Origin: Oceanicella sp. SM1341
GTDB lineage: Bacteria; Pseudomonadota; Alphaproteobacteria; Rhodobacterales; Rhodobacteraceae
Direction: 5' to 3'
Assembly (NCBI RefSeq): GCF_003448965.1
Contig: NZ_QRGC01000001.1
Coordinates: 62,001-126,000, forward strand
Length of the DNA: 64,000 nt
Part shown: positions 38,871 to 50,593 of the stretch, one piece after another
Numbering within the stretch: the first letter of the stretch is position 1
How the letters are laid out: the number at the start of each line of letters is the position of its first letter
Notes under the pieces: model-generated
Told to the model about the DNA's origin: nothing
What the model saw: only the letters and a program-made list of their open reading frames with translations
Database searches by the model: none
Made by a program: the position numbers and the translations under genes

Positions 38871-39457
38871 GCCGTGCGCTCCAGCGCCGAGTCGAGCATG
38901 CGGTGATAGGTGTCCCGGCTCACCTCCACCGCGCCCATGCGGGCGAGGTGGTCGGTGACGAACTGGGTGTCGAGCAGGGTGAAGCCGCCGGCGCGCAGCC
39001 GGGCCACCAGCCACACGAGCGCGATCTTCGAGGCATCGGGGCGGTAGGAGAACATGCTCTCGCCGAAGAAGGCCGCCCCCAGCCGAACCCCGTAGAGCCC
39101 GCCCGCCAGGCCCTGCTCGTCGTAGACCTCGATGGAATGCGCGTAGCCCATGCGGTGCAGGGTGATGAACAGGTCGCGGATCTCGGGGTTGATCCAGGTT
39201 TCCTCGCGGCTGGCGCAGCCGGCGAGCGTGCCGGTGAAATCCTCGTCGATCCCCACCCGGAAGCGGCCGCGGCGGATGCGCCGGCGCAGCGAGGCGGAGA
39301 CGTGCAGCGCGTCGAGCGGCAGGATGCCCCGCTGCTTGGGATCCACCCAGAACAGGCTCGTGGCCCGTGCCGACTCGGCCATGGGAAACACGCCGGCCGC
39401 GTAGGCCCGCAGCAGCAGTGTGGGAGTGATTTCCAAGGGGTCCTGCGGTTTCGACAT
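38801..39457 (-). CDS. aat: Aat, leucyl/phenylalanyl-tRNA-protein transferase
   Basis: A 218-residue enzyme that adds Leu or Phe to N-terminal Arg/Lys of proteins, marking them for ClpS/ClpAP. Family motifs: LLRAYAAGVFPMAE, LFWVDPKQRGILPL, ETWINPEIRDLFITLHRMGYAHSIEVYD, GGLYGVRLGAAFFGESMFS, and LLDTQFVTDHLARMGAVEVSR. The ATG giving MSKPQDPLEI is the homologous start. Its 3' end overlaps the DUF2155 gene by 70 bp. Confidence 0.95.
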   Translation of the reverse strand: MSKPQDPLEITPTLLLRAYAAGVFPMAESARATSLFWVDPKQRGILPLDALHVSASLRRRIRRGRFRVGIDEDFTGTLAGCASREETWINPEIRDLFITLHRMGYAHSIEVYDEQGLAGGLYGVRLGAAFFGESMFSYRPDASKIALVWLVARLRAGGFTLLDTQFVTDHLARMGAVEVSRDTYHRMLDSALERTAQFWELPVDASSEAILQLSTQTS

Positions 39458-39584
39458 GGCCCTGACAGTGACACACTGCGCGCCCGCTTGCCAGATGAAC
39501 CGTGGTAGCATCGGACCGACCGGACAGAGGCTTGATCCGCGCCGCACGCTTCGCCAGAGTGGCGCCGCAACCGGAGGATCTTTC

Positions 39585-39878
39585 ATGCAATTTACCGTAA
39601 TCGCCCGCGACGACACCGCCCCGGGCACGCTCGACCGCCGCATGGCGCACCGGCCGGAGCATCTCGAGGGGCTGTTCGCCGGCAAGAAGGACGGCTCGGT
39701 CATCGACGGCGGCGCCATCATCGGCGAGGACGGCAACATGGCCGGCTCGGTGATGGTCTACGAGGCCGAGGACCGCGCGGCGCTCGACGCCATTCTCGCG
39801 GCCGAGGTGTTCTACCGCGAGAAGGTGTGGAAGGACATCGAGATCATCCCGATCCGCCGGGTGCCCTGGCCGGAGTGA
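39585..39878 (+). CDS. YciI-like protein
   Basis: A 97-residue YciI-domain protein (dimeric ferredoxin-like fold), function unknown. Visible are an N-terminal strand FTVIARDD, a conserved-type His in MAHRPEHLEGL, the GGAIIGEDGNMAGSVMVYEAEDRAALDAILAAEVFYREKVWKDIEIIPI core. GGAGG lies at good spacing before the ATG. It is divergent from aat and convergent with rpe. Confidence 0.88.
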   Translation: MQFTVIARDDTAPGTLDRRMAHRPEHLEGLFAGKKDGSVIDGGAIIGEDGNMAGSVMVYEAEDRAALDAILAAEVFYREKVWKDIEIIPIRRVPWPE

Positions 39879-39879
39879 G

Positions 39880-39894
39880 CCGGGCAGGGCCCGG
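39880..39894. terminator. Small hairpin between the YciI-like gene and rpe
   Basis: CCGGGC and GCCCGG form a 6-bp stem around AGG in the 19-bp convergent gap. No T-run; bidirectional termination is inferred from position. Confidence 0.35.
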
Positions 39895-39897
39895 GCC

Positions 39898-40599
39898 TCA
39901 CACCGGCTCGGGCGCGCGCAGCGCGGCTTCGGCCGCGGCGCGTATGGCGCGGATGTTGGCGCCGTAGGGGGCGGGGTTTGCCACCGAGCCGCCGCGGAAC
40001 ACCGCGGAGCCCGCCACCAGCACATCGGCCCCCGCCGCCGCCACCAGCGGAGCGGTCTCGGGGGTCACGCCGCCGTCGATCTCGACATGCACCGGGCGGT
40101 CGCCCAGCATGGCGCGCAGATGGCGGACCTTCTCGAGCTGCGAGCCGATGAAGCCCTGGCCGCCGAAGCCGGGGTTCACCGTCATCACGCAGACGAGGTC
40201 GATGTCGTCGAGCAGGTACTCGATGGCCTCGGCCGGGGTGGCGGGGTTGAGCGCCACGCCGGCCTTGCAGCCAAGCGCGCGCACCGCCTGCAGCGAGCGG
40301 TGCAGGTGCGGCCCGGCCTCGACATGGACCGTGAGCACGTCGGCGCCCGCTTCGGCGAAGGCGGCGAGGTAGGGGTCGGCCGGCGCGATCATCAGGTGCA
40401 CGTCCATCACGGTTTTCACATGCGGGCGCAGGGCCTTCACCATGGCGGGGCCGAAGGTGAGATTGGGCACGAAATGCCCGTCCATCACGTCGACATGCAC
40501 CCAGTCGGCGCCCTGCGCCTCGATCGCCTCGCATTCCGCGCCGAAGGCGGCGAAATCGGCCGAGAGGATGGAGGGCGCGATGCGGATCCGGTCAGTCAT
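39898..40599 (-). CDS. rpe: Ribulose-phosphate 3-epimerase (CbbE/Rpe)
   Basis: A 233-residue (beta/alpha)8 metalloenzyme that interconverts xylulose 5-phosphate and ribulose 5-phosphate, feeding RuBP regeneration. Motifs: [62 protein letters not shown], and [11 protein letters not shown]. It overlaps the end of cbbX by eight bases and is the last gene of the CBB operon, matching the cbbFPTALSX-E order known from other alphaproteobacteria. Confidence 0.95.
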   Translation of the reverse strand: MTDRIRIAPSILSADFAAFGAECEAIEAQGADWVHVDVMDGHFVPNLTFGPAMVKALRPHVKTVMDVHLMIAPADPYLAAFAEAGADVLTVHVEAGPHLHRSLQAVRALGCKAGVALNPATPAEAIEYLLDDIDLVCVMTVNPGFGGQGFIGSQLEKVRHLRAMLGDRPVHVEIDGGVTPETAPLVAAAGADVLVAGSAVFRGGSVANPAPYGANIRAIRAAAEAALRAPEPV

Positions 40600-41512
40600 G
40601 GGGTCTCTCCTGGTCGAGCCCGCCGGAGAAGACCCGGCTGGCGCGGATGTCCTCCGCCTCGATGGTCGAGAGGGTGGCGGCGTTCACCCGGCCGCCGGCC
40701 TCGAACAGCCGGCTCGCCTGGCGCAGGCGGGCGCGGTCGAGCGCGTTTCTGAGCGAGCGGGCATTCGCGAAATGCGGCTGGGCGCGGCGCAGGGCGATGT
40801 ACTCGGTGACCGCCGCCCGCGCCCCGGCCGAGAGGCGGTAGCTCTGCCCCTCCAGCATGCGCTCGGAGATGGTGAGCAGCTCGGCGTCGGAGTAGTCCGG
40901 GAAGTCGATGTGATGGGCGATGCGTGAGCGGAAGCCGGGGTTGGAGCGGAAGAACAGGTCCATCCGGTCGGCGTAACCGGCGAGGATCACCACGAGGTCG
41001 TCGCGGTTGTTCTCCATCACCTGCAGCAGGATCTCGATGGCTTCCTGGCCGTAGTCGCGCTCGTTGTCGGGGCGGTAGAGGTAGTAGGCCTCGTCGATGA
41101 ACAGCACGCCGCCCATGGCCTTCTTCAGGATCTCCTTCGTCTTGGGCGCGGTGTGGCCGATGTACTGGCCCACGAGGTCGTCACGCGTGACGGAGATGAG
41201 GTGGCCCTTGCGCACGTAGCCCAGCCGGTGCAGCAGGCCGGCCATCTTCAGCGCCACCGTGGTCTTGCCGGTGCCGGGGTTGCCGGTGAAGCACATGTGC
41301 AGGGTGGGCGTGTCCTGCGCGAGGCCGAGGCTGCGGCGCGCGCGGTCGACCAGCAGCAGGGCGGCGGTCTCGCGGATGCGGGCCTTCACCGGCTTCAGGC
41401 CGGTGAGCTCGCGGTCGAGATCGGCCAGCACCCCGGCGACGCCGGAGCTTTCGAACTCGGCGCGCAGGTCTATATCCCCGGGGGGGGCGGTCTCGGCGGT
41501 GTCCAGGCTCAT
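40592..41512 (-). CDS. cbbX: CbbX, red-type RuBisCO activase
   Basis: A 306-residue AAA+ protein that remodels inhibited red-type RuBisCO by pulling on the CbbL C-terminus; it is stimulated by RuBP. Walker A is GNPGTGKT (77-84), pore-region [15 protein letters not shown], and Walker [16 protein letters not shown]. The ATG giving MSLDTAET is the only start with CBB-type homology. It is 478 bp from cbbS because the mgtC-like gene lies between on the other strand; rpe overlaps its 3' end. Confidence 0.96.
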   Translation of the reverse strand: MSLDTAETAPPGDIDLRAEFESSGVAGVLADLDRELTGLKPVKARIRETAALLLVDRARRSLGLAQDTPTLHMCFTGNPGTGKTTVALKMAGLLHRLGYVRKGHLISVTRDDLVGQYIGHTAPKTKEILKKAMGGVLFIDEAYYLYRPDNERDYGQEAIEILLQVMENNRDDLVVILAGYADRMDLFFRSNPGFRSRIAHHIDFPDYSDAELLTISERMLEGQSYRLSAGARAAVTEYIALRRAQPHFANARSLRNALDRARLRQASRLFEAGGRVNAATLSTIEAEDIRASRVFSGGLDQERPHD

Positions 41513-41554
41513 CGGGATCTCCTCTCGCAAAAACGGTTCAGGGGAGGCAGTCGC

Positions 41555-42010
41555 ATGGAACTTGAGACGATCGCGATGCTCGATCGGATGGAAACCCCGC
41601 TCGGCACGGCAGTGGTGCGGCTGGGCATAGCGGCGGCCCTCGGCGCGGTGATCGGCATCGACCGGGAGGCGCGGCAGCATTCGGCCGGCCTGCGCACCCA
41701 TATCCTCATCTGCCTCGCGGCCTGCCTGTTCACCCTCATCAGCGCCGAGCTCTTCGCGCGCTTCGCCGATGCGGGCGGCAACATGGACCCCACGCGCGTC
41801 ATCGAGGCGGTGACGGCCGGGGTGGCCTTCCTCGCCGCGGGCACGATCATCCGCGGCGAGGGAGGGGTGAAGGGGCTCACCACGGGCGCGGGCATGTGGC
41901 TTGCGGGCGCCATCGGCTGTGCCACCGGGGTGGGGCTGTACCTGCTCGCCATCATCGCCACGGTGCTCGCGGTCATCGTGCTCTCCCTCGTCAAGTTCTT
42001 CGAGCGGTGA
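41555..42010 (+). CDS. MgtC/SapB-family membrane protein
   Basis: A 151-residue protein with four or so hydrophobic helices. It has the MgtC/SapB core [39 protein letters not shown] and [33 protein letters not shown]. MgtC proteins help growth at low magnesium, inhibit F1Fo ATPase in pathogens, or act in membrane homeostasis; the C-terminal ACT-like domain of full MgtC is missing, as in SapB-type members. GGGGAGG precedes the ATG. It is nested in the CBB operon on the opposite strand, overlapping cbbS by 20 bp. Confidence 0.88.
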   Translation: MELETIAMLDRMETPLGTAVVRLGIAAALGAVIGIDREARQHSAGLRTHILICLAACLFTLISAELFARFADAGGNMDPTRVIEAVTAGVAFLAAGTIIRGEGGVKGLTTGAGMWLAGAIGCATGVGLYLLAIIATVLAVIVLSLVKFFER

Positions 42011-42383
42011 GCGTGTAGTTCATTCTCCGCCCGGCCACCTCGGTGCGGGTCATGAGGAAAGTGGGCTCCACGGTGGGCCGGTTCACGATGAAGGACATGG
42101 TGACCGTCTCGAGCCCGCGGGTGCTGTCGAAGGCGTTGAGGCGGATGTAGGCCTCGGGATGCGCCTTGCGGCAGTCCTCCAGCTCCATCATCACGCCCTT
42201 CGCGTCGCGCAGGTCGAACATCGGGTTGCCCCACATTTCCCAGTAGGTGTTCCGGGGGTGGGGGTCGTCGGTGTATTCCACTCCAATGGCCCAGTCGCGG
42301 CCGAGGCAGTATTCCACCTGGGCGGTGATCTGCTCGTCCGTGAGGTCGGGCAGGAAGGAAAAGCAGCCCTGGGTGATGCGCAT
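41991..42383 (-). CDS. cbbS: CbbS, RuBisCO small subunit (red type)
   Basis: A 130-residue small subunit of form IC ribulose-1,5-bisphosphate carboxylase/oxygenase. It begins [19 protein letters not shown], continues [22 protein letters not shown], and has the red-type C-terminal extension ([23 protein letters not shown]) that forms the central beta barrel in these enzymes. It starts 24 bp after cbbL, and its 3' end overlaps the convergent mgtC-like gene by 20 bp. Confidence 0.98.
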   Translation of the reverse strand: MRITQGCFSFLPDLTDEQITAQVEYCLGRDWAIGVEYTDDPHPRNTYWEMWGNPMFDLRDAKGVMMELEDCRKAHPEAYIRLNAFDSTRGLETVTMSFIVNRPTVEPTFLMTRTEVAGRRMNYTLTARRT

Positions 42384-42407
42384 GGTCTCTCTCCTCGTGT
42401 CGCGGGG

Positions 42408-44962
<2,555 letters not shown>

Positions 44963-44974
44963 TGCGTGTCTCCT

Positions 44975-46978
44975 TCAGCTGCGGGTGAGCAGGGCGCGGG
45001 CGGCCTCGGCCACGCGCGCGGGGGTGAGGCCGAAATGGCGGTAGAGCTCGGGGGCCGGGCCGGAGGCGCCGAAGCCGGTCATGCCGGCAAAGCCGCCCTC
45101 GCAGCCGATCAGCGCCTCCCAGCCCTGGCGCACCGCGGCCTCCACCCCGAGGCGCGGGGCGCTGCCCAGCACCTCGGCGCGGTAGGCCAGCGCCTCCTCC
45201 GCGAAGCGCTCGAAACAGGGCGCGGAGACCACGGCGACGCGGATGCCCTCCGCCTCCAGCACATCCGCCGCCTCGAGCGCGAGCGAGACCTCCGAGCCGG
45301 TGGCGATCAGCGTGAGGTCGCGCGGGCCGATGCTCTCGCGCAGCACGTAGGCGCCGCGGGCGGTGAGGTTTTCCGCCTCGTGGTGGCGCCGCACCGTGGG
45401 GAGGGACTGGCGCGACAGGCAGAGCACCGAGGGCGTGCGGGCCGAGGCCATGGCAAGCTCCCAGGCCTCGGCGGTCTCCACCGCGTCGGCCGGGCGGTAG
45501 ACATGCAGGTTGGGCATGGCGCGCAGGCTGGCGATGGTCTCCACCGGCTGGTGGGTGGGGCCGTCTTCGCCGAGGCCGATGGAATCGTGGGTCATCACGT
45601 AAGCCACCGGCACGCCCATCAGCGCGGAGAGGCGGATGGCCGGGCGGCAATAGTCCGCGAAGGCGAGGAAGGTGCCGCCGTAGGGCCTGAGCCCGCCATG
45701 CAGCGCGATGCCGTTCATCGCCGCGGCCATGCCGTGCTCGCGGATGCCGTAGTGGATGTAGCGGCCGGAGAAATCGCCCGGTGTCACCGGCGCCATCCCG
45801 GCCGAGCGGGTGTTGTTCGAGCCCGTGAGATCGGCCGAGCCGCCGACCGTGTGGGGCAGGGCGGCGTTCACCACCCCGAGGGCGAGCTCGGAGGCTTTTC
45901 GCGTGGCATGCGCGGGCTCGGCCGCACTCACCTCCGCCTTGAAGGTGCAGAGCGCCTCGCGCAGGGCGGCGAGATCGCCCGGGCCATGCGCCTCGGCGAA
46001 GGCCGGGCCGCGGGCGTCGCCCGCCAGACGCGCCTCCCAGTCTGCCCGTGCGGCGGCACCGCGCCGGGCCACGGCGGCCCAGGCGGCGCGCACATCGGCC
46101 GGGATCTCGAAGGGCGGATGCGGCCAGTCGAGTGCTGCGCGGGCGGCGGCGATCTCCTCCGCCCCCAGCGGCGCGCCATGCACCTTGTGCGAGCCGGCGA
46201 GCGTGGGCGCGCCGCGGCCGATCTCGGTGCGGCAGGCGAGCAGCGAGGGGCGGGGGTCGGCCTTCGCGGCCGCAATGGCGGCGGCGATCGCCTCCGCGTC
46301 ATGCCCGTCCACCCGGGCCACGTGCCAGCCGAGGGCGGCGAAGCGCGCGCATTGATCGGCGGAGGAGGAGAGCGAGACCGGCCCGTCGATGGTGATGCGG
46401 TTGTCGTCCCACAGCACGATCAGCCGGCCGAGGCCGAGATGCCCGGCGAGGTCGGCCGCCTCGTGGGAGATGCCCTCCATCAGGCAGCCGTCGCCCGCCA
46501 TCACGTAAGTGTGGTGGTCGACCAGCCCGTCGCCATAGCGGGCGTTGAGCATGCGCTCGGCCAGCGCCATGCCCACCGCCGTGGCGATGCCCTGGCCGAG
46601 GGGGCCTGTGGTCATCTCGATGCCGCTCGCGTGGCCGTATTCCGGGTGGCCGGCGGTGCGGGCGCCGAGCTGGCGGAAGGCCTTCAGCTCCTCCAGCGTC
46701 ATGTCCTCGAAGCCCACGAGATGGTGCAGCGCGTAGAGCAGCATCGAGCCATGGCCGGCCGAGAGCACGAAACGGTCCCTGTCCGGCCAGTCGGGGCGGG
46801 CGGGGTCGAGGCGGATGAAGCGGTTGAACAGCACCGCCGCCACGTCCGCCATGCCCATCGGCATGCCCGGGTGGCCCGATTGCGCCGCCTCCACCGCGTC
46901 CATCGCCAGCACGCGCAGGGCGGTGGCCATGGCGGTCTCTGCGCTGGTGGCGGGGGCGATCTTCTCCATGGTGGTCAT
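44975..46978 (-). CDS. cbbT: CbbT, transketolase
   Basis: A 667-residue thiamine-diphosphate enzyme that transfers two-carbon units in the regenerative CBB phase. The N-terminal domain has [43 protein letters not shown] and the ThDP motif [13 protein letters not shown]...DDNRITIDG. The middle domain has [14 protein letters not shown] and [17 protein letters not shown]. Spacing is 15 bp from cbbP and 12 bp to cbbA. Confidence 0.97.
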   Translation of the reverse strand: MTTMEKIAPATSAETAMATALRVLAMDAVEAAQSGHPGMPMGMADVAAVLFNRFIRLDPARPDWPDRDRFVLSAGHGSMLLYALHHLVGFEDMTLEELKAFRQLGARTAGHPEYGHASGIEMTTGPLGQGIATAVGMALAERMLNARYGDGLVDHHTYVMAGDGCLMEGISHEAADLAGHLGLGRLIVLWDDNRITIDGPVSLSSSADQCARFAALGWHVARVDGHDAEAIAAAIAAAKADPRPSLLACRTEIGRGAPTLAGSHKVHGAPLGAEEIAAARAALDWPHPPFEIPADVRAAWAAVARRGAAARADWEARLAGDARGPAFAEAHGPGDLAALREALCTFKAEVSAAEPAHATRKASELALGVVNAALPHTVGGSADLTGSNNTRSAGMAPVTPGDFSGRYIHYGIREHGMAAAMNGIALHGGLRPYGGTFLAFADYCRPAIRLSALMGVPVAYVMTHDSIGLGEDGPTHQPVETIASLRAMPNLHVYRPADAVETAEAWELAMASARTPSVLCLSRQSLPTVRRHHEAENLTARGAYVLRESIGPRDLTLIATGSEVSLALEAADVLEAEGIRVAVVSAPCFERFAEEALAYRAEVLGSAPRLGVEAAVRQGWEALIGCEGGFAGMTGFGASGPAPELYRHFGLTPARVAEAARALLTRS

Positions 46979-46993
46979 GTCTGGGGTCTCCTC

Positions 46994-47866
46994 TCAGGCC
47001 CGGCGCGCCTGGTCGACCAGCCGCAGGATGAGCGGCGTGAGGATCAGCTGCATCGCGAGGTCGAGCTTGTTGCCGGGGATGACGATGGAATTCGCGCGGC
47101 TCATCCAGGAGCCGTGGATCATCTGGGTGAGGTAGGCGAAATCTATGCCGCGCGGGCTGCGGAAGCGGATCACCACCAGGCTCTCGTCGGCGGTGGGGAT
47201 CCACCGGGCGATGAACGGGTTGGACGTGTCCACCACCGGCACGCGCTGGAAGTTGATGTCCGTTTCGGTGAACTGCGGGCAGATCACGTGCGCATAGGCG
47301 TGCATGCGGCGCAGGATGGTGTCGGTGACGGCCTCGGTGGTGTAGCCGCGCAGCGCCCGGTCGCGGTGGATCTTCTGGATCCATTCGAGGTTGATCACCG
47401 GCACCACGCCGATCTTGAGGTCGGCCTCGCCGGCGATGTCGAGCGTGTCGGTCTTCACCGCGCCGTGCAGGCCCTCGTAGAACAGCAGGTCCGAGCCCTC
47501 CTCGAAGGGCGCCCAGGGGGTGAACTCGCCCGGCGGGGTGCCCCAGCGCGCGGCCTCCTTGTCGTCGTGCACGTAGTGGCGGGTGCGACCGCTGCCGGTC
47601 TCGCCGTATTCGCGGAAGATCGCCTCCAGCTCGCCCAGCACGTTGGCCTCGAGGCTGAAATGGCTGAAGGTCTCGTCGCCGGCGGCGAGGCGGGCGGCCA
47701 GCTCGGCCTTCATCTCGGCGCGGTTGAAGCGGTGGAAGGCGTCGCCCTCGATGGTGACCGGGGTGATGCCCTCGCGGCGAAAGATCTGGTCGAACGTGTG
47801 CTTCACCGTGGTGGTGCCCGCCCCGGAGGAGCCGGTGACCGAGATGATGGGGTGTTTTCTGCTCAT
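46994..47866 (-). CDS. cbbP: CbbP, phosphoribulokinase
   Basis: A 290-residue class I (bacterial) PRK that phosphorylates ribulose 5-phosphate to RuBP; such enzymes are activated by NADH. The P-loop is SVTGSSGAGTTTVKHTF near the N-terminus, followed by IEGDAFHRFNRAEMK and YEGLHGAVKTDTLDIAGEADLKIGVVPVINLEWIQKIHRD. The ATG giving MSRKHPIIS is the homologous start. It lies 11 bp after cbbF. Confidence 0.97.
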   Translation of the reverse strand: MSRKHPIISVTGSSGAGTTTVKHTFDQIFRREGITPVTIEGDAFHRFNRAEMKAELAARLAAGDETFSHFSLEANVLGELEAIFREYGETGSGRTRHYVHDDKEAARWGTPPGEFTPWAPFEEGSDLLFYEGLHGAVKTDTLDIAGEADLKIGVVPVINLEWIQKIHRDRALRGYTTEAVTDTILRRMHAYAHVICPQFTETDINFQRVPVVDTSNPFIARWIPTADESLVVIRFRSPRGIDFAYLTQMIHGSWMSRANSIVIPGNKLDLAMQLILTPLILRLVDQARRA

Positions 47867-47877
47867 GGTGTCGCCCT

Positions 47878-48894
47878 TCAGGTCTTGAACAGGCCGCGGA
47901 TGCCGAAGAGCGGCGAGATCTCGGCCTCCGGCAGGTCGTGGTAGGCGGCCACGCGGGCCACCTTCTCGGCGCTGCCGAACACGAAGGGGGTGCGGTCGTG
48001 CAGGCCGGAGGCGGCGAGCGACAGGATGGGGTCGGCGCCGTCGGTGGCGCGGCCGCCGGCCTGCTCGATCAGGAAGGCGATGGGCGCGCATTCGTAGACC
48101 AGCCGCAGCCGGCCGTGCTGGTAGCCGGGGCGCGCGTCGGCGGGGTAGAGGAAGATGCCGCCGCGCATCAGGATGCGGTGCGTCTCGGCCACCAGCGAGG
48201 CGATCCAGCGCATGTTGTAGTTGCGCCCCAGGGGGCCCGCCTCGCCGGAGAGGCAATCGTCGATATAGGCGCGCACCGGCTTGCTCCAGTGGCGGAAGTT
48301 GGAGGCGTTGATGGCGAATTCGGTGGCGCGCGGCGGCACGCGCACCACCTCGTTCACCAGCAGGAACTCGCCGCTCGCGGGCTCGAGCACGTAGTGGCTC
48401 ACGCCCGCGCCGCAGGTGACGAGCAGGGCGGTCTGCGGCCCGTAGATCACGTAGCCGGCGGCGAGCTGGTTTCGCGCGGGGGCGAGGAAACTCTCCTGCG
48501 GCGTCTCCCCGGCCGGGCGGATGGAGAAGATCGTGCCGATGGAGACGTTCACGTCGATGTTGGACGAGCCGTCCAGCGGGTCGATGGCGAGCGCGAGGGG
48601 GCCTCGCGGGTCGATCTGTGTCGCCCCCTCGCGCTCCTCGGACGCCAGCCAGCGGACACCCTTGCCGGGGAGGATGGCGGCAAAGGCCTCGTCGGCGATC
48701 ACGTCCAGAGCCTTCTGGCCGTCCCCGTCCGAGTTGCGCCCCACGGCGGCCCCGAGGGGAGAGCCGATGCCGCCGCGGGCGATGAGCCGGGAGATCTCCG
48801 CCGCCACCTCAGCCAGGGCGCCGATCAGCCCGGCCACGACGGGCTCGGCCCCGGTGAGCAGCAGATGCTCCTGCAATCTGGTGATGTGGATCAT
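47878..48894 (-). CDS. cbbF: CbbF, fructose-1,6-bisphosphatase class I
   Basis: A 338-residue Mg-dependent phosphatase used in the CBB cycle, probably also on sedoheptulose bisphosphate. The metal-binding motif [24 protein letters not shown], the EEREG acidic helix, GGIFLYPAD, and [24 protein letters not shown] are all present. It is the first gene of the CBB operon, transcribed divergently from cbbR with a 101-bp gap that holds a palindrome. Confidence 0.97.
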   Translation of the reverse strand: MIHITRLQEHLLLTGAEPVVAGLIGALAEVAAEISRLIARGGIGSPLGAAVGRNSDGDGQKALDVIADEAFAAILPGKGVRWLASEEREGATQIDPRGPLALAIDPLDGSSNIDVNVSIGTIFSIRPAGETPQESFLAPARNQLAAGYVIYGPQTALLVTCGAGVSHYVLEPASGEFLLVNEVVRVPPRATEFAINASNFRHWSKPVRAYIDDCLSGEAGPLGRNYNMRWIASLVAETHRILMRGGIFLYPADARPGYQHGRLRLVYECAPIAFLIEQAGGRATDGADPILSLAASGLHDRTPFVFGSAEKVARVAAYHDLPEAEISPLFGIRGLFKT

Positions 48895-48921
48895 GGTTCC
48901 TTCCCGGCTGCGGCTTGGTTG

Positions 48922-48941
48922 CGCAATAATCTTTCATTGCG
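48922..48941. promoter_or_regulatory. Candidate CbbR operator
   Basis: Perfect inverted repeat CGCAAT-N8-ATTGCG in the cbbF-cbbR gap, 27 bp before the cbbF start. LysR regulators bind T-N11-A dyads between divergent genes. The element and a second AT-rich region near 48970-48995 suit CbbR recognition and activation sites. Confidence 0.6.
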
Positions 48942-48995
48942 GGAGGGCGGCGTGAAAGGGAATTGAAAAGTTTTGTGTATCCGTTAAGAAAAATT

Positions 48996-49913
48996 ATGGC
49001 TCATGAAAACGCGATCACCCTCAAGCAGCTCCGCGCCCTGGCCGCGATCGTGGAGGCGGGAACCCTCACCGCGGCGGCCGAGCGGCTGAGCGTCACGGCG
49101 CCCGCCGTCTCCACCCAGTTGCGCACGCTGGAGGGGCATCTCGACGTGCGCCTGCTGCACCGCAACGAGGGCGGCCCGGCGCTGCCCACGCCCGAGGGGC
49201 GCGAGGTGCTGCTCGCGGTGCAGGAGGTGGAAAGCGTGCTCGCCCGGTGCTTTGCTCGTATCGCCGCCATCCGCGCCGGCAAGGCGGGGCAGGTGGCGCT
49301 GGGGGTGGTGAGCACGGGGAAATACTTCGCCCCCGGCATCGTTGCTGCAGCGCGGCAAGCGCTGCCGGACATCGAGGTGTCGCTCTTCGTGGGCAACCGC
49401 GAGGAGGTGATCGAGGCGCTGCGCCGCCGCTCGGTCGACCTCGCGATCATGGGCCGCCCGCCGCGCGAGCCGGCGGTGGAGGCCAGCATACTCGGCCCGC
49501 ACCCGCATGTGCTGATCGCGGCCCCCGACCACCCGCTGGCCGGGCGCTGCGACATTACGCCCGAGGCGCTGCTGGCCCAGACCTTCCTCAGCCGCGAGCC
49601 CGGCTCCGGCACCCGCATCCTCGCGGAGCGAATCCTCGACCGGATCGGCGACGGCCAGCCCTATGCCACGGTGGAGATGAACTCGAACGAAACCATCAAG
49701 CAGGCGGTGATCGCGGGGCTCGGCCTCGCCATCATCTCGCGGCACACGGTGCTGCACGAACTGGAGGCGGGCCGGCTGGTGACCCTGAGCTTCGCCGGCC
49801 TGCCCATCGAGCGGCAATGGTTCCTCATCCATCGCGCCGGAGCGGCATTGTCACACCCCGCGGCGGCCGTGCACCGATTTATCCTGCAGAGCAAGGGCCT
49901 GCTGCCCGCCTGA
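48996..49913 (+). CDS. cbbR: CbbR, LysR-type regulator of the CBB operon
   Basis: A 305-residue LysR regulator. The N-terminal winged helix (ITLKQLRALAAIVEAGTLTAAAERLSVTAPAVSTQLRTLEGHL, about 8-50) precedes the co-inducer domain (GVVSTGKYFAPGIVAAARQALPDIEVSLFVGN...). CbbR proteins activate cbb genes in response to RuBP, PEP or NADPH. The ATG was preferred over an upstream TTG because LysR homology begins there. Divergent from cbbF. Confidence 0.95.
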   Translation: MAHENAITLKQLRALAAIVEAGTLTAAAERLSVTAPAVSTQLRTLEGHLDVRLLHRNEGGPALPTPEGREVLLAVQEVESVLARCFARIAAIRAGKAGQVALGVVSTGKYFAPGIVAAARQALPDIEVSLFVGNREEVIEALRRRSVDLAIMGRPPREPAVEASILGPHPHVLIAAPDHPLAGRCDITPEALLAQTFLSREPGSGTRILAERILDRIGDGQPYATVEMNSNETIKQAVIAGLGLAIISRHTVLHELEAGRLVTLSFAGLPIERQWFLIHRAGAALSHPAAAVHRFILQSKGLLPA

Positions 49914-50000
49914 TCGGAGGCAGTTTCCGTTCCAAAGCGACAAAAATCATGCAAATCCGCCGCAGTGCGATGGTATGTATCTGCCGTTGCACGAAAAAAA

Positions 50001-50028
50001 TTGACCGGCCCCGCAAGCGCGGTAACCT
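50001..50028 (+). promoter_or_regulatory. Possible promoter of the marR gene at 50065
   Basis: TTGACC and TAACCT are separated by 16 bp, a moderate sigma-70-like pair. A short palindrome GCAA-CAT-TTGC at 50037-50047, just downstream and before the start codon, could be the regulator's own operator. The rest of the 151-bp gap after cbbR shows nothing clear. Confidence 0.4.
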
Positions 50029-50064
50029 GAGGAAGCGCAACATTTGCAGAAAGGTAACAATTGC

Positions 50065-50559
50065 ATGAGTCATCCGGTTGCGGATCCGTCAAGGCTTCGT
50101 CTCGGGGCGCTGTTCGACCAGTGCCACGCCCTTGTCTCCTCGGAAATGTTCCGGCGGATGACCGACGACCAGCGCGGCCTCGAGCTTTCCTTCAGCCAGA
50201 TTCATGCCCTGATGCATCTCAATCGCCATGGCGCCGTGATCATCGCCGACCTGGCGGAGGCGGTGAAGCTCAGCTCCACCGCCGCCTCGCGCATGGTCGA
50301 GCGCATGGTGCGCGCCGGCCTGGTGCAGCGGCGCGAAAACCCGGAGGACCGGCGGCAGAAATACGTCGAGCTCACGCCCGCCGGCGTCTCGCATGTCGAG
50401 GAGCTGCGCAGCTCGATCACCCAGATCTACTCCGAGCTCTTCGTGCACGTGCCCGACAAGATGGTTCACCAGCTGATCGACACGCTGGTGAAGGCCCGCA
50501 GCTACATGCCGCCGGCCATCTGCACGCTGAACTCCCGGCCCGCCGAAACGGAGGGCTGA
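50065..50559 (+). CDS. MarR-family transcriptional regulator
   Basis: A 164-residue winged-helix regulator. The core is GAVIIADLAEAVKLSSTAASRMVERMVRAGLVQRRENPEDRRQKYVELTPAG, with the wing DRRQKYVELT. The ATG giving MSHPVADP has an AAAGG upstream. It sits between cbbR and the convergent ggpS, so its target is not clear; it may regulate itself or a distant gene. Confidence 0.88.
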   Translation: MSHPVADPSRLRLGALFDQCHALVSSEMFRRMTDDQRGLELSFSQIHALMHLNRHGAVIIADLAEAVKLSSTAASRMVERMVRAGLVQRRENPEDRRQKYVELTPAGVSHVEELRSSITQIYSELFVHVPDKMVHQLIDTLVKARSYMPPAICTLNSRPAETEG

Positions 50560-50570
50560 GGCAGGCGAGG

Positions 50571-50590
50571 GGCGGGCCCGGGGGCCCGCC
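50571..50590. terminator. Hairpin between marR and ggpS
   Basis: Perfect 8-bp stem GGCGGGCC / GGCCCGCC with loop CGGG in the 34-bp convergent gap. No T-run; it probably ends both transcripts. Confidence 0.5.
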
Positions 50591-50593
50591 GTC

